Shown piece by piece: positions 8,378-16,251 of a stretch of 64,000 bases of DNA (position 1 is its first letter; each line of letters starts with the position of its first letter). The notes under the pieces are model-generated. The model had not been told where the DNA came from, did not search any database, and saw only the letters and a program-made list of their open reading frames with translations. Made by a program: the position numbers and the translations under genes. This stretch comes from Lysinibacillus_B sp042920265. GTDB lineage: Bacteria > Bacillota > Bacilli > Bacillales_A > Planococcaceae. The stretch is taken from assembly GCF_042920265.1 (NCBI RefSeq), contig NZ_JBDQZI010000008.1, positions 116,047 through 180,046 of the forward strand, read 5' to 3'.

Positions 8378-8965
8378 ATGAGAGTGTTAATCGTTTACAC
8401 ACATCCGAATCATCACAGCTTAAACTATGCTTTTTTACAAAGCGTGTTAAAAGGGAGTCATGAAAATCCACTTATTCAAGACATTCAAGTATTGGATTTA
8501 TACGAGGATGGCTTCAATCCAATTCTTGAATTTAATGAAGAGAAGCGTCGACGAGATATGCACACCGATCCAAAGTTTGAAAAGTATAGAAAGCAATTGA
8601 TGTGGGCAGATAAAATTGTTTTTATTTATCCGATTTGGTGGGGAAGACCACCTGCGATGTTACTAGGCTATATTGATCAATTATTTGCGGCCAATTTTGC
8701 TTACCGAGACAAAGGGGGATGGTTTACTGAAGGGTTGTTAAAAGGGAAATCGGTTGTGTGTATTTCAACGATGAAGGGCCCTGTACATTACCCGCTGTTC
8801 TTATTAAATAATAGTCATAAAGCGTTAATGAAAAAGGCTGTTTTTAATTTTGTCGGCATAAAAAAAGTGAAGTTTTTTGAATTTGGTAATATGGAAAGTA
8901 AAAATGGAGGGCAGGATAAAAAGCTCCATCAAATTTATCGTTATTTTCGTCAAGTCGCTCATTAA
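8378..8965 (+). CDS. NAD(P)H-dependent flavodoxin-fold oxidoreductase (NQO/KefF family)
   Basis: 195 aa. The N-terminus MRVLIVYTHPNHHSLNYAF is the phosphate-binding loop of the quinone-reductase family, and IYPIWWGRPPAMLLGYIDQL (about residues 87-106) is the characteristic WW-x-x-PA segment lining the flavin. Such enzymes use FMN or FAD to reduce quinones or azo compounds by two electrons. It is divergent from a MarR gene with palindromes between them, suggesting inducible defence against quinones or related electrophiles. A strong hairpin terminator follows. The exact substrate is unknown. Confidence 0.85.
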   Translation: MRVLIVYTHPNHHSLNYAFLQSVLKGSHENPLIQDIQVLDLYEDGFNPILEFNEEKRRRDMHTDPKFEKYRKQLMWADKIVFIYPIWWGRPPAMLLGYIDQLFAANFAYRDKGGWFTEGLLKGKSVVCISTMKGPVHYPLFLLNNSHKALMKKAVFNFVGIKKVKFFEFGNMESKNGGQDKKLHQIYRYFRQVAH

Positions 8966-8970
8966 AATGG

Positions 8971-9005
8971 AAACTAGTAAACTTGCAATAGTTTACTAGT
9001 TTTTC
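8971..9005 (+). terminator. Intrinsic terminator after the oxidoreductase
   Basis: AAACTAGTAAACT at 8971-8983 pairs with 8990-9002, loop of six bases, followed by a T-run. Confidence 0.85.
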
Positions 9006-9149
9006 GTCACTTTAAACGTTTCATTCGTGCGGCTTCTTGCTTGTCATGTCAAACATAATACAGCGGGCAGACAAATTAAAATAACACGTACGATCGTTAA
9101 GAACATCACAAAAATAATGCTTTCGTCTCCGCAGAAATATTGATATAAT

Positions 9150-9164
9150 TGATAATCATTTTCA
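9150..9164. promoter_or_regulatory. Fur box upstream of the AraC regulator
   Basis: TGATAATCATTTTCA matches the Bacillus Fur 7-1-7 consensus (TGATAAT-N-ATTATCA) at 13 of 14 defined positions. It sits 27 bp before the AraC start codon, where it would block transcription under iron sufficiency. Confidence 0.75.
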
Positions 9165-9190
9165 ATTATAAATGAAATGGAGACAACGTT

Positions 9191-10033
9191 ATGAATGTTA
9201 CAACAAATGAGTTAATAGAGTATTTTGCCACATCATCAATTCAATTCATGAATGTTTTTATAATCACATTACCTGCACGGAAAATGGATACAAATCGAAA
9301 AACAGATCATCAAATATGTGGGCTATTCATTCCACTAAAAGGACAGGCACGCTTTTCACTCAATGGTATTCCATATAAGGTGAATACTAATACGATTATC
9401 CATGCTAGTTCTAGCATGGATATCGAGATTAAAACCTTTGATGAGGATTTCACCTATGTTGTTGTACAGTATAAAATTGTGCAAGCTCAGGAAGCGTTTA
9501 AGCAACTTTTACATAAGCATTTTTCGATAACTGTAGATGATATGACAGCTATTATGGCGAGTGTACAGCAACTGTTAAGTAAAAATGTGCACCCAGATTA
9601 CTTTTCTCGTTTTGAGTTACAAGTTATTTTTATGAATTTAATCCAAGCTATTTTAAACGGAGCTCGAAACAATCAATATGATGGGATGTTACATGTCATT
9701 ACGAAAGTATTGGAATATTTTCATACGCACTATGAAGAGGAAATTTTAATTAGTGAGATAGCCGATATGTTTGAGGTGGATCGGAGAAGGATTGCTTATT
9801 TATTTGAAAAGGTGACGGGGTTAACACCGATTCAATATTTAACGAAGTATCGTATATCGAAGGCGAAGGAGCTACTAGCTTTAAGTGAATTATCCATTTT
9901 GGAAGTGTCCGAAGCAGTGGGCTATCAAGATAGCTTCTATTTTAGTAGGGTATTTAAAAAGCTAATGCATCTGTCGCCAAGTGAGTATCGGAAAAATGTA
10001 CAAAATCAATCGATATTTCATTATGGGGTGTAG
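9191..10033 (+). CDS. AraC-family transcriptional regulator (iron-responsive)
   Basis: 280 aa. The N-terminal half (residues 1-150) is a cupin-like sensor region without clear motifs. The C-terminal half has two helix-turn-helix units: ISEIADMFEVDRRRIAYLFEK (about 190-210) and SILEVSEAVGYQDSFYFSRVFKK (about 238-260), the latter the AraC signature. A Fur box overlaps its promoter. Fur-controlled AraC proteins such as Btr activate siderophore uptake genes when bound to their siderophore. No siderophore genes flank it; the nearest are at the start of the window. It may act on a distant target. Confidence 0.8.
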   Translation: MNVTTNELIEYFATSSIQFMNVFIITLPARKMDTNRKTDHQICGLFIPLKGQARFSLNGIPYKVNTNTIIHASSSMDIEIKTFDEDFTYVVVQYKIVQAQEAFKQLLHKHFSITVDDMTAIMASVQQLLSKNVHPDYFSRFELQVIFMNLIQAILNGARNNQYDGMLHVITKVLEYFHTHYEEEILISEIADMFEVDRRRIAYLFEKVTGLTPIQYLTKYRISKAKELLALSELSILEVSEAVGYQDSFYFSRVFKKLMHLSPSEYRKNVQNQSIFHYGV

Positions 10034-10297
10034 GCGAACAGTTAATCGACATTACATATAATTGACCTGTGAAGTATAGTAGTACCTGCTTTATTTTGTT
10101 TACTCGGTTGGTGCTGCTTGAAGCTTGTTAGAAGAAGGAATACAATTTTTTGTTTAACCTGAATGTTAGATAATTCAAGTAAGGAGGAAGGGGCGTTTGA
10201 GAAGCTATTTTGAGACACCCCCCTCTTCTACATCTAATCTAACAACACTTATAACTCATAACGAGTAAATTCTAAAACATATATTACCATTTGAGTA

Positions 10298-10467
10298 ACC
10301 GTTGCTTTCCGCTGCGGCACTCGCTTTCCACGGGCGAGATCAAGCCTCCTCGTCGCTCATGCTTCGCTGCTCCTGTCGCTACGCTTTCGTCGCAAATAAA
10401 TTTCCTGCGGGGTCTTGATTGTCTCGCTTTTCCCGTAGGAGTCTCGTGCCTCCGCTACAAGCAACTA
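10298..10467. repeat. GC-rich dispersed Bacillales intergenic repeat
   Basis: About 170 bp, far richer in G+C than its surroundings. It begins GTTGCTTTCCGCTGCGGCAC (10301) and ends with the imperfect reverse complement GTGCCTCCGCTACAAGCAAC (10446-10465), so the ends form a long imperfect inverted repeat. The body holds segments such as GCCTCCTCG and CCTGCGGGGTCTTG familiar from small noncoding repeats scattered between genes in Bacillales. No convincing coding frame. A relic with a shared inner motif occurs near 61,720. The remainder of the 10,034-10,767 spacer outside this and the next entry shows nothing I can name. Confidence 0.65.
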
Positions 10468-10607
10468 GTGTTCAATAAAAAAGGGTTTGCTAAAAAATAA
10501 TAAATATTCTCATAGGTTACAGGGGTTAGGTGACGATATGTGTAAATCAAAAGAAAATGATTTCTTTTAAAGAAGAGAAATATTTTTCTAGAATATCGAG
10601 AAGTATT

Positions 10608-10712
10608 CACTTTTGCCGTAGCGCGCCATAGCCACAGGAGCCGGAACAGGAGATCCAAACAGGCCGCGCCTGTTTTAGCTTCTGTGTAGGCTGTGGCAAA
10701 GCGCGGAGGCTA
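10608..10712. repeat. Second GC-rich inverted-repeat segment
   Basis: Contains a perfect palindrome AAACAGGC-CGC-GCCTGTTT at 10657-10675 flanked by GCCATAGCCACAG and CTGTGGCAAAGCGC arms that pair imperfectly. It looks like another structured intergenic element, unrelated in sequence to the repeat at 10298. Confidence 0.5.
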
Positions 10713-10767
10713 TGATACATACCTTTCACTATTTAACTGGTATTTTTAGGATGCATCTTCTATGGGC

Positions 10768-11487
10768 TTAATTCAATATGTTCGAGGTAAAATTTTTAGA
10801 ATCTGGCCCTCCAGCAACTTTAAACTCTTCATGTTTATGCACATAATCCTTAGGCAAAGGTAACTTTCCATCCTCACCAATCCGATATTCTATCCCTTGT
10901 ACTATAAATACTGAATTTTCATCATAACCGAATATACGCCAGTCTATTTCACGTGTCGATTTACTCTCTAAATCTACATTATAAATTACACCCCTTGTAT
11001 CAATGCGGTAGCGTGTAGAGCAATTATTAATTGTAAAATGTTCGTTCGGATTAATCCCAAATTGTTGGAACTCCTTTAAAATTTCATCAGCTTCAAAAAA
11101 CACTGAAAAGACGTTAAGATCTCTGAATTCAGCAAACCATTGAAGCTCGTTTAAAAATTGACCTTTGCGCTCTAAATGTACTCTTTGCTCATCCGATATT
11201 TCATGATCAAAGTGATCTATTTTCACATAGTTATAGCCATTATCATTAATTAAGTGATAATTTACATACCCGTAATCGGTCATTAAACTATACACTTTGT
11301 TGCTTCGAATCGTTAAATTATGATGTCGATCTATATAGAGTTGATTTGCTAAAATAGGGTCATAGATATTAATTTCACTAATCCCTTTATTCTGTTTATC
11401 AGACATGGCTGTTTTAATAGGAACTACGTTTTTCTCCATTAATCTACCGATAATAGATGCTACATTTCCTAATGATTGAAATTTCAT
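10768..11487 (-). CDS. Hypothetical protein (unrecognised)
   Basis: 239 aa, with an AAAGGAG ribosome site just before its ATG. No signal peptide or membrane segment is visible. The sequence is rich in Asn, Asp, Tyr and Phe; residues about 20-65 hold SEINIYDPILANQLYIDRHH, and the middle (about 95-140) is acidic with ELQWFAEFRDLNVFSVFFEA. The C-terminal part has repeated strand-like segments (YRIDTRGVIYNVDLESKSTREIDW). I do not recognise a family. It lies between structured repeats with low-GC spacers, so recent acquisition is possible; an immunity-type or orphan cytoplasmic protein would fit but is not shown. Confidence 0.55.
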   Translation of the reverse strand: MKFQSLGNVASIIGRLMEKNVVPIKTAMSDKQNKGISEINIYDPILANQLYIDRHHNLTIRSNKVYSLMTDYGYVNYHLINDNGYNYVKIDHFDHEISDEQRVHLERKGQFLNELQWFAEFRDLNVFSVFFEADEILKEFQQFGINPNEHFTINNCSTRYRIDTRGVIYNVDLESKSTREIDWRIFGYDENSVFIVQGIEYRIGEDGKLPLPKDYVHKHEEFKVAGGPDSKNFTSNILN

Positions 11488-11621
11488 AATCTACTCCTTT
11501 TTTAGTGAATAATTTACATTACCTCGTTTTATAAGAGGGATAAAGTTGTAATAAGGAAGTCAGTTAAATAGCCTCATCAGAGGGGGGAGTATTGGCCTTT
11601 AGTAAATTAATACTAGTAGTG

Positions 11622-11737
11622 TTGATTGAAGTGGACGTTGGAGTACTTAGGTTAAATTTATAGTTGTTACTACAATGAATTTCATATTGGAGATGAATTC
11701 GATGTCAATTACACTTGCCGCCTTTCACTTCAATCAA
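11622..11737. repeat. 116-bp element with 12-bp perfect terminal inverted repeats
   Basis: TTGATTGAAGTG at 11622-11633 and CACTTCAATCAA at 11726-11737 bound a noncoding AT-rich interior. The ends resemble the termini (TTGATTGGAGTGG / CCACTCCAATCAA) of small dispersed repeats in Bacillales, so this is probably a decayed copy or a MITE-like element. It lies in the 569-bp spacer between the hypothetical gene and the comA-like gene. Confidence 0.55.
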
Positions 11738-11905
11738 TAGAAGGACAATTAAATTTTAATTGCTCCTTTATAAAGTGTTCTTCATGATATTCTAAGTGAC
11801 GCAACTAGTTTGAATATTTACTGGCTTCCCTAAAGTGAATCTTATTCATAGTGTATGCTATAACAATAATAACTTTTAGTAAGTTATCTCAATCCTAGCA
11901 CTCGA

Positions 11906-11951
11906 TATACCGACATTACAACCGACAATTTTTCTGTCGGTATACCGACAA
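11906..11951. repeat. Cluster of ACCGACA half-sites with a 16-bp palindrome
   Basis: TATACCGACA at 11906-11915, ACCGACAA at 11921-11928, then the perfect palindrome TGTCGGTATACCGACA at 11935-11950. Four copies of one seven-base word in 46 bp suggest a protein-binding site. It is downstream of the comA-like gene and about 420 bp upstream of the minus-strand hypothetical gene at 10768-11487. Confidence 0.6.
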
Positions 11952-11997
11952 TTGAGCGATATTATATAATGGATACTTATTCGTTATATCTGTCTAT

Positions 11998-12041
11998 AAA
12001 AAAACTAGTACCTGCTATTAAGATAGACAGGTACTAGTTTT
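11998..12041 (-). terminator. Intrinsic terminator of the comQXPA operon
   Basis: AAAACTAGTACCTG at 12001-12014 pairs perfectly with 12028-12041. Reading on the minus strand the stem is followed by a T-run, placing it 16 bases after the comA-like stop codon. Confidence 0.85.
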
Positions 12042-12056
12042 ATAGTAATAGGAAAC

Positions 12057-12674
12057 TTATAGTAAGTTCTTTTCTTTTACTAGTTCAATCGCTTCTAGGC
12101 GAGAGGGGACATCCAATAATGTAAAGAGCTGTGTTAAATAACGTTCAACGGTACGTTGGGTGACACAAAGTTTATCGGCTATCATCTTATTTGTATCGCC
12201 TTGTATAAGCATGAGCATAAGTTGTTTTTCTTTATTGGTTAACTTGAGATTATCATATTTATCGACCATTCTATTTGTAATATAATCAATAAAATCAGTA
12301 GATAAAACTAAATCTCCATTCATAATTGAACGAATGGTTTGTATAACTTTTTCTTGAGAAGCGGTTTTAGATAAAATGCCATCAATTTTTTTTTCTATAA
12401 GTAATGGATAATAAGATTGGATATCATCACCTGTATATAAAATGATGCGTGCATTTTCTTGCTCCGCTTTAATATCTGCCGCTAGGGAAATACCATCTTG
12501 AATCGTCATATTTACATCGATTAAAAATACATCAAAATGGGTATTCTCCATTCTGCTGAGAACTTTTGCTGCATTCTCTTCTGTTTCAATAAATACATCA
12601 TTTAATCCTTGAAACAAACTTTTGGAACCTTGTAAAACAATAGGATGGTCATCTACTATTAATACTGAAATCAA
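12057..12674 (-). CDS. comA: ComA-like response regulator
   Basis: 206 aa from TTG at 12674, giving MISVLIVDDHP, the normal start distance for a receiver domain; longer readings (to 12722) only add residues overlapping comP. The receiver has the acidic pair in LIVDDHP, the phospho-acceptor Asp in FLIDVNM (about residue 53) and the conserved Lys in LSKTAS (about 103). A NarL/LuxR helix-turn-helix follows (LTNKEKQLMLMLIQGDTNKM, then CVTQRTVERYLTQLF, about 147-185). In Bacillus ComA, phosphorylated by ComP, activates srfA and other quorum genes. Here it is last in the comQ-X-P-A order and overlaps comP by 26 bases. Targets in this organism are unknown. Confidence 0.85.
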   Translation of the reverse strand: MISVLIVDDHPIVLQGSKSLFQGLNDVFIETEENAAKVLSRMENTHFDVFLIDVNMTIQDGISLAADIKAEQENARIILYTGDDIQSYYPLLIEKKIDGILSKTASQEKVIQTIRSIMNGDLVLSTDFIDYITNRMVDKYDNLKLTNKEKQLMLMLIQGDTNKMIADKLCVTQRTVERYLTQLFTLLDVPSRLEAIELVKEKNLL

Positions 12675-14961
12675 GTACGTCACTTCTTTCAATGATTTTA
12701 ATGTGAATAGACATGCCTTCATTCATATTAGAATCAATTGTCATATGTCCGTTAAAAGCTTCTACCCTTTCTTGCACACCTTGTAACCCCATTGATTCAC
12801 CATGCCAAATGTCTGATAAGTTACAACCGATCCCGTTATCACGATAGATTAATTCAAATCCATTATCTAGTTCTTGAAGATAGAGTTCGACAATTTGTGC
12901 CTGCGAATGTTTTAACGCGTTATTTAATAGCTCTTGTACAATCCGATAAATGACTAAAGTTAATTGCTCATCTTCTAAATACAATCGGTCAAACTGTGTG
13001 GTTAGTGTGAAACTCGCTCGTTTCGCTGTTCGCTCGCTAAGCCTTTCAAGTGCAGCATTTAACCCCATATTTGCTAATAGTGGAGGCTTTAATGTTTCAC
13101 AATATGCTCTTAAACTATGGATGGATATAACCATTTGTTCGTGTAGATTTTTTAATTTTGACTGAACAACTAATGAATCCGTTTCATAGATCAATCCATC
13201 TACTTGCCTGGCGATATGCAAATGTTCCTGTAAAACAGTGTCATGTAATTCTTGTGCTAACTGAAACTTTTCATCATCTACTCTTATCCACACTAATTTT
13301 TTGAGCCATGTCGGTTCTTTTCCATCTATTTGCCGTAGTTGTTGTAGTTCATCTACTAGTTCTTCAATTACTTTAGTACTTTCAATAAAAGTATTCGTAT
13401 ATGTAAGTAATAGTTCTAGCCATAACAATTCATCTGCTTTTAAGCGAATCGTCTGCTCATGGTTAATAATTAGCCATCTTTTACAGTGAGTATCTTGATG
13501 AATTAAAGCTAAATAGACATGCTCTTTTCTGATAATTTCACCAAGACTTAGCTTCTGAAATGATAAGTCATCTATTAAAGTAAGATGGTCATTTGTAGAT
13601 GTCATCTGCCCTGTTGTAAAATCGTATGTGATGACGGCGACTTGTTTTACTTCTAAATGATAGACGATTTCTTCTGTTAACAACTTTAGCATTGGCTCTA
13701 CACGATGGGATTTTCCCAATTTATCAATCGTTTGATATAGTTTATGAATGTGATCTCCTTTAGTAGAAAATAATATTTTACGACCACGATAATCAATTTT
13801 TTCTTTAATGTATAAGAAAATAGTGATTGAAGTGAGTAAAAGCAGAGTGACCTCAAATAGTTTAGTGAGTGCTATATCTGTGATGAAATAAATGCATCCA
13901 ATTAACCAACATGTGATAAATAATGCAAGAGTAAAATAATAACGGAAACGCGAAACGTGGTAAACAATGTCAAATAAACGCTCGGTTAGTTGTATAAAAG
14001 TAATGTTGAATGGGATTAATAGTAAGAATAAAGCACAAATATCAGCATTAACAATCGATTGTTTAAATAAAACTTCTGGCAATACAAAAAGTACTAGGAA
14101 TGGTAAAAGAGGTACAACCAAACCGAGAAATAATATTTTTAGTGGTGCTGATTTATACTGAATATAGCTGTAGGTTAAAATAAATAAAATAACTGAAAGT
14201 AAAAATATAAATAGAGCAAGAATAATAAAGGGGCTGACTGAACTAAATGATGGATAGAACAGTCTTATTATTCCAAAAAAAGTAGACAACAAAGGAATTA
14301 TGTATAAAAAGTTCGTATTTTGAATAAATGGCCATTTAATATTTAAAAATAAAAAGTAATGTTTTAGAAAATTTAGCAACAAAACAAGGCAAAGAAGTAA
14401 GCAACTACTATTTACAATAATCCCGATGCTGTCTAATTTTGCAGAGGCGCCACTGCTAATATAGGCTAAGGATACGATAAGAATAAAATAAATTAGAAAG
14501 TTTACATATGGTACATGTCTTTTAAAATAGTACAAATAAAATGAGACACATAATGCTAATAAAAAATAAATACTCGGAAATACAAAAAGCATATAAAACT
14601 GTTGAGGTATATCCGTATGTTGAATATCAATAGTTAAGAGAGAACCATCCGATTTTAAAATGGATAATTCAGTTGCTCTTCGAATTGATGGATCATATTG
14701 TATCTGGGATATATCGTGTATAGGGATTCCATCTATTTTTACTACAATATCCCCAATAGAAATTTGTTCGTTGTTAGCCCACTCTTTATAACCTATAGAT
14801 TCAATTTTCCATTGTTCATCTTGTTGTTTTAAATCAATGTCTACAAAAGGAGTTGCAAAAGAAACGTAAAGTACATATATTCCTAAAATAAGGTAAACGT
14901 AAATCAGCAACCAAAATGAATTGTACTTAAAAATTTTATTGCCAATAATTTGATCTTTCAA
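12649..14961 (-). CDS. comP: ComP-like membrane sensor histidine kinase with PDZ domain
   Basis: 770 aa, TTG start at 14961 with AAGGAAGAG ribosome site lying inside comX. One N-terminal membrane helix (about 15-35) is followed by an extracytoplasmic PDZ-like region (about 45-125, with SIGDIVVKIDGIPIHD), then about eight membrane helices (to about 370). The cytoplasmic part has a HisKA_3 dimerisation box, FQLAQELHDTVLQEHLHIAR, with the phospho-accepting His near residue 570. The HATPase domain follows (QELLNNALKHSQ, then RDNGIGCN and GLQGVQERVEAFNG). This is the architecture of ComP, receptor for the ComX pheromone. Gene order and the overlapping comX confirm it. Confidence 0.9.
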   Translation of the reverse strand: MKDQIIGNKIFKYNSFWLLIYVYLILGIYVLYVSFATPFVDIDLKQQDEQWKIESIGYKEWANNEQISIGDIVVKIDGIPIHDISQIQYDPSIRRATELSILKSDGSLLTIDIQHTDIPQQFYMLFVFPSIYFLLALCVSFYLYYFKRHVPYVNFLIYFILIVSLAYISSGASAKLDSIGIIVNSSCLLLCLVLLLNFLKHYFLFLNIKWPFIQNTNFLYIIPLLSTFFGIIRLFYPSFSSVSPFIILALFIFLLSVILFILTYSYIQYKSAPLKILFLGLVVPLLPFLVLFVLPEVLFKQSIVNADICALFLLLIPFNITFIQLTERLFDIVYHVSRFRYYFTLALFITCWLIGCIYFITDIALTKLFEVTLLLLTSITIFLYIKEKIDYRGRKILFSTKGDHIHKLYQTIDKLGKSHRVEPMLKLLTEEIVYHLEVKQVAVITYDFTTGQMTSTNDHLTLIDDLSFQKLSLGEIIRKEHVYLALIHQDTHCKRWLIINHEQTIRLKADELLWLELLLTYTNTFIESTKVIEELVDELQQLRQIDGKEPTWLKKLVWIRVDDEKFQLAQELHDTVLQEHLHIARQVDGLIYETDSLVVQSKLKNLHEQMVISIHSLRAYCETLKPPLLANMGLNAALERLSERTAKRASFTLTTQFDRLYLEDEQLTLVIYRIVQELLNNALKHSQAQIVELYLQELDNGFELIYRDNGIGCNLSDIWHGESMGLQGVQERVEAFNGHMTIDSNMNEGMSIHIKIIERSDVLDFSINSR

Positions 14962-15097
14962 GTTTTAGCTCTTCCTTAAAAGCCTCTAACATAGCTTGTG
15001 TTTCCGTTTCAGTAACGCCTACTAAAGAAACTTTCTTCTCTTTTAGTAACTCTACAATATTTGCATTTTCTTGTAAGAATTGAATCATTTTAATCAT
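14936..15097 (-). CDS. comX: ComX-like pheromone precursor, 53 aa
   Basis: Short frame between comQ and comP, with a GAGG ribosome site seven bases upstream of ATG (15095-15097). The product starts MIKMIQFLQENANIVELLKE, then VSLVGVTETETQAMLEAFKE, closely matching the ComX propeptide pattern (leader helix, SLIGVTD-like turn, second helix). It ends ERSNYWQ, with the single Trp at position 52. In known ComX the Trp near the C-terminus is prenylated by ComQ and the C-terminal segment is the secreted pheromone. Here the Trp is next to last, which differs from the subtilis type (Trp third from the end). Overlaps the comP start by 26 bases. Confidence 0.88.
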   Translation of the reverse strand: MIKMIQFLQENANIVELLKEKKVSLVGVTETETQAMLEAFKEELKLERSNYWQ

Positions 15098-15106
15098 GGC
15101 TTTTCC

Positions 15107-16054
15107 TCATTTCATTATTTTTTTTAAATATTCTTTATTTGCTGCATTCATATTGCTGTTTTGAATCATGTTTAATGCTTGATTTCGGTATAGATTTTTA
15201 ATCGCAAGAGCATAGCGAATCGCACCACTATTTGTTAGTGCTTCGATGATATTTGGTTTTGCTAAAATAATTTCTTCTTGACGAGCGTAATATTTTGTTA
15301 TCTCTTCCGAAATATCATTCTTCAACGAAAAAAGATAAATAATAGGTAGAGAATATTTCCTATTTAACAAATCATTTTTACAGTCCCATTCTTTTAAATC
15401 TTGAATATCATTTTTAATTTGCTGTACGACACCGATAGATTTTGCATATTGTTCAACTTGTACGGATTTCTCTCCACAAGCAAGAGTGCAACCTACTAAG
15501 CAACTCATCGCCGTAAGAGAACCAGATTTTTGCTCAATCATTTGTAAATAAGAAGATTCATCTTGACAAACATTCAGTAAATCTAGTTGTTGACCATTGA
15601 TACTGAGTAAAGTGTATTCTTCAATTATTTGTAAGGCGAGGTCTCGATGTTCAAAATGACTTTGACGTAGTATTTTAAACGCTATCATCATCATGGCTAG
15701 AACTGCATTTAGCGATAATTCGGGTGTTTTTACCCATAAATAATTACTATCGCCATCTTGTAAGTCGTCAATAATATCAAACGATAAAATAAGCAATTCA
15801 ATTGCAGCAGCTATTTTGTAAATATCTTGGTTAAAGTGATCTGCATACTCTTCATAATGAATGATACACAAAGTTCCAAAGTGAAATCCCAATGTCTCTT
15901 TTTCATTTTTAAAGCTTTGTAGTATACTTCTTAGTTCATTTCCAATTAATTCCTCAGTAGCAATGATTTCGTCTAACAAAATACTAATTTCTTTATTTAA
16001 TTGCTCCAATTTTTTGAACCACCCCCTTAATGGATATAATATATAAAATAACAT
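15107..16054 (-). CDS. comQ: ComQ-like isoprenyl transferase
   Basis: 315 aa member of the polyprenyl synthase family. The first Asp-rich motif is seen in SFDIIDDLQDGD (about residues 91-102) and the second region as QIKNDIQDLKEWD (about 210-222). ComQ modifies the Trp of ComX with an isoprenoid and is required for pheromone processing. It lies directly upstream of comX: its TGA stop overlaps the comX ribosome site. The start is uncertain: ATG at 16054 has only a weak site, and an internal TTG at 16009 follows a G-rich stretch and would remove a hydrophobic N-terminus. I keep the ATG. Confidence 0.87.
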   Translation of the reverse strand: MLFYILYPLRGWFKKLEQLNKEISILLDEIIATEELIGNELRSILQSFKNEKETLGFHFGTLCIIHYEEYADHFNQDIYKIAAAIELLILSFDIIDDLQDGDSNYLWVKTPELSLNAVLAMMMIAFKILRQSHFEHRDLALQIIEEYTLLSINGQQLDLLNVCQDESSYLQMIEQKSGSLTAMSCLVGCTLACGEKSVQVEQYAKSIGVVQQIKNDIQDLKEWDCKNDLLNRKYSLPIIYLFSLKNDISEEITKYYARQEEIILAKPNIIEALTNSGAIRYALAIKNLYRNQALNMIQNSNMNAANKEYLKKIMK

Positions 16055-16251
16055 AAAATTTCCATATAAATTTCTAGTTTAATACAAATTATTCCTAACT
16101 TATTCACATAAGTAACATAATAAGAACCGCTAAACACTACAGATGTCGGATCTATTTTGTTTAACCTTGTTAAAATGCAATGTCTCCCAATTGAATTCTT
16201 TCGTTAAAAATTGTTTAATGTTTTTAAAGGATAATGAAAGTAGGTTGTGAC

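Noticed and set aside
10291..10500. Plus-strand frame across the GC-rich repeat
   Set aside because: The Arg/Cys/Ser-rich translation is typical of reading through a repeat, and the element is noncoding elsewhere.
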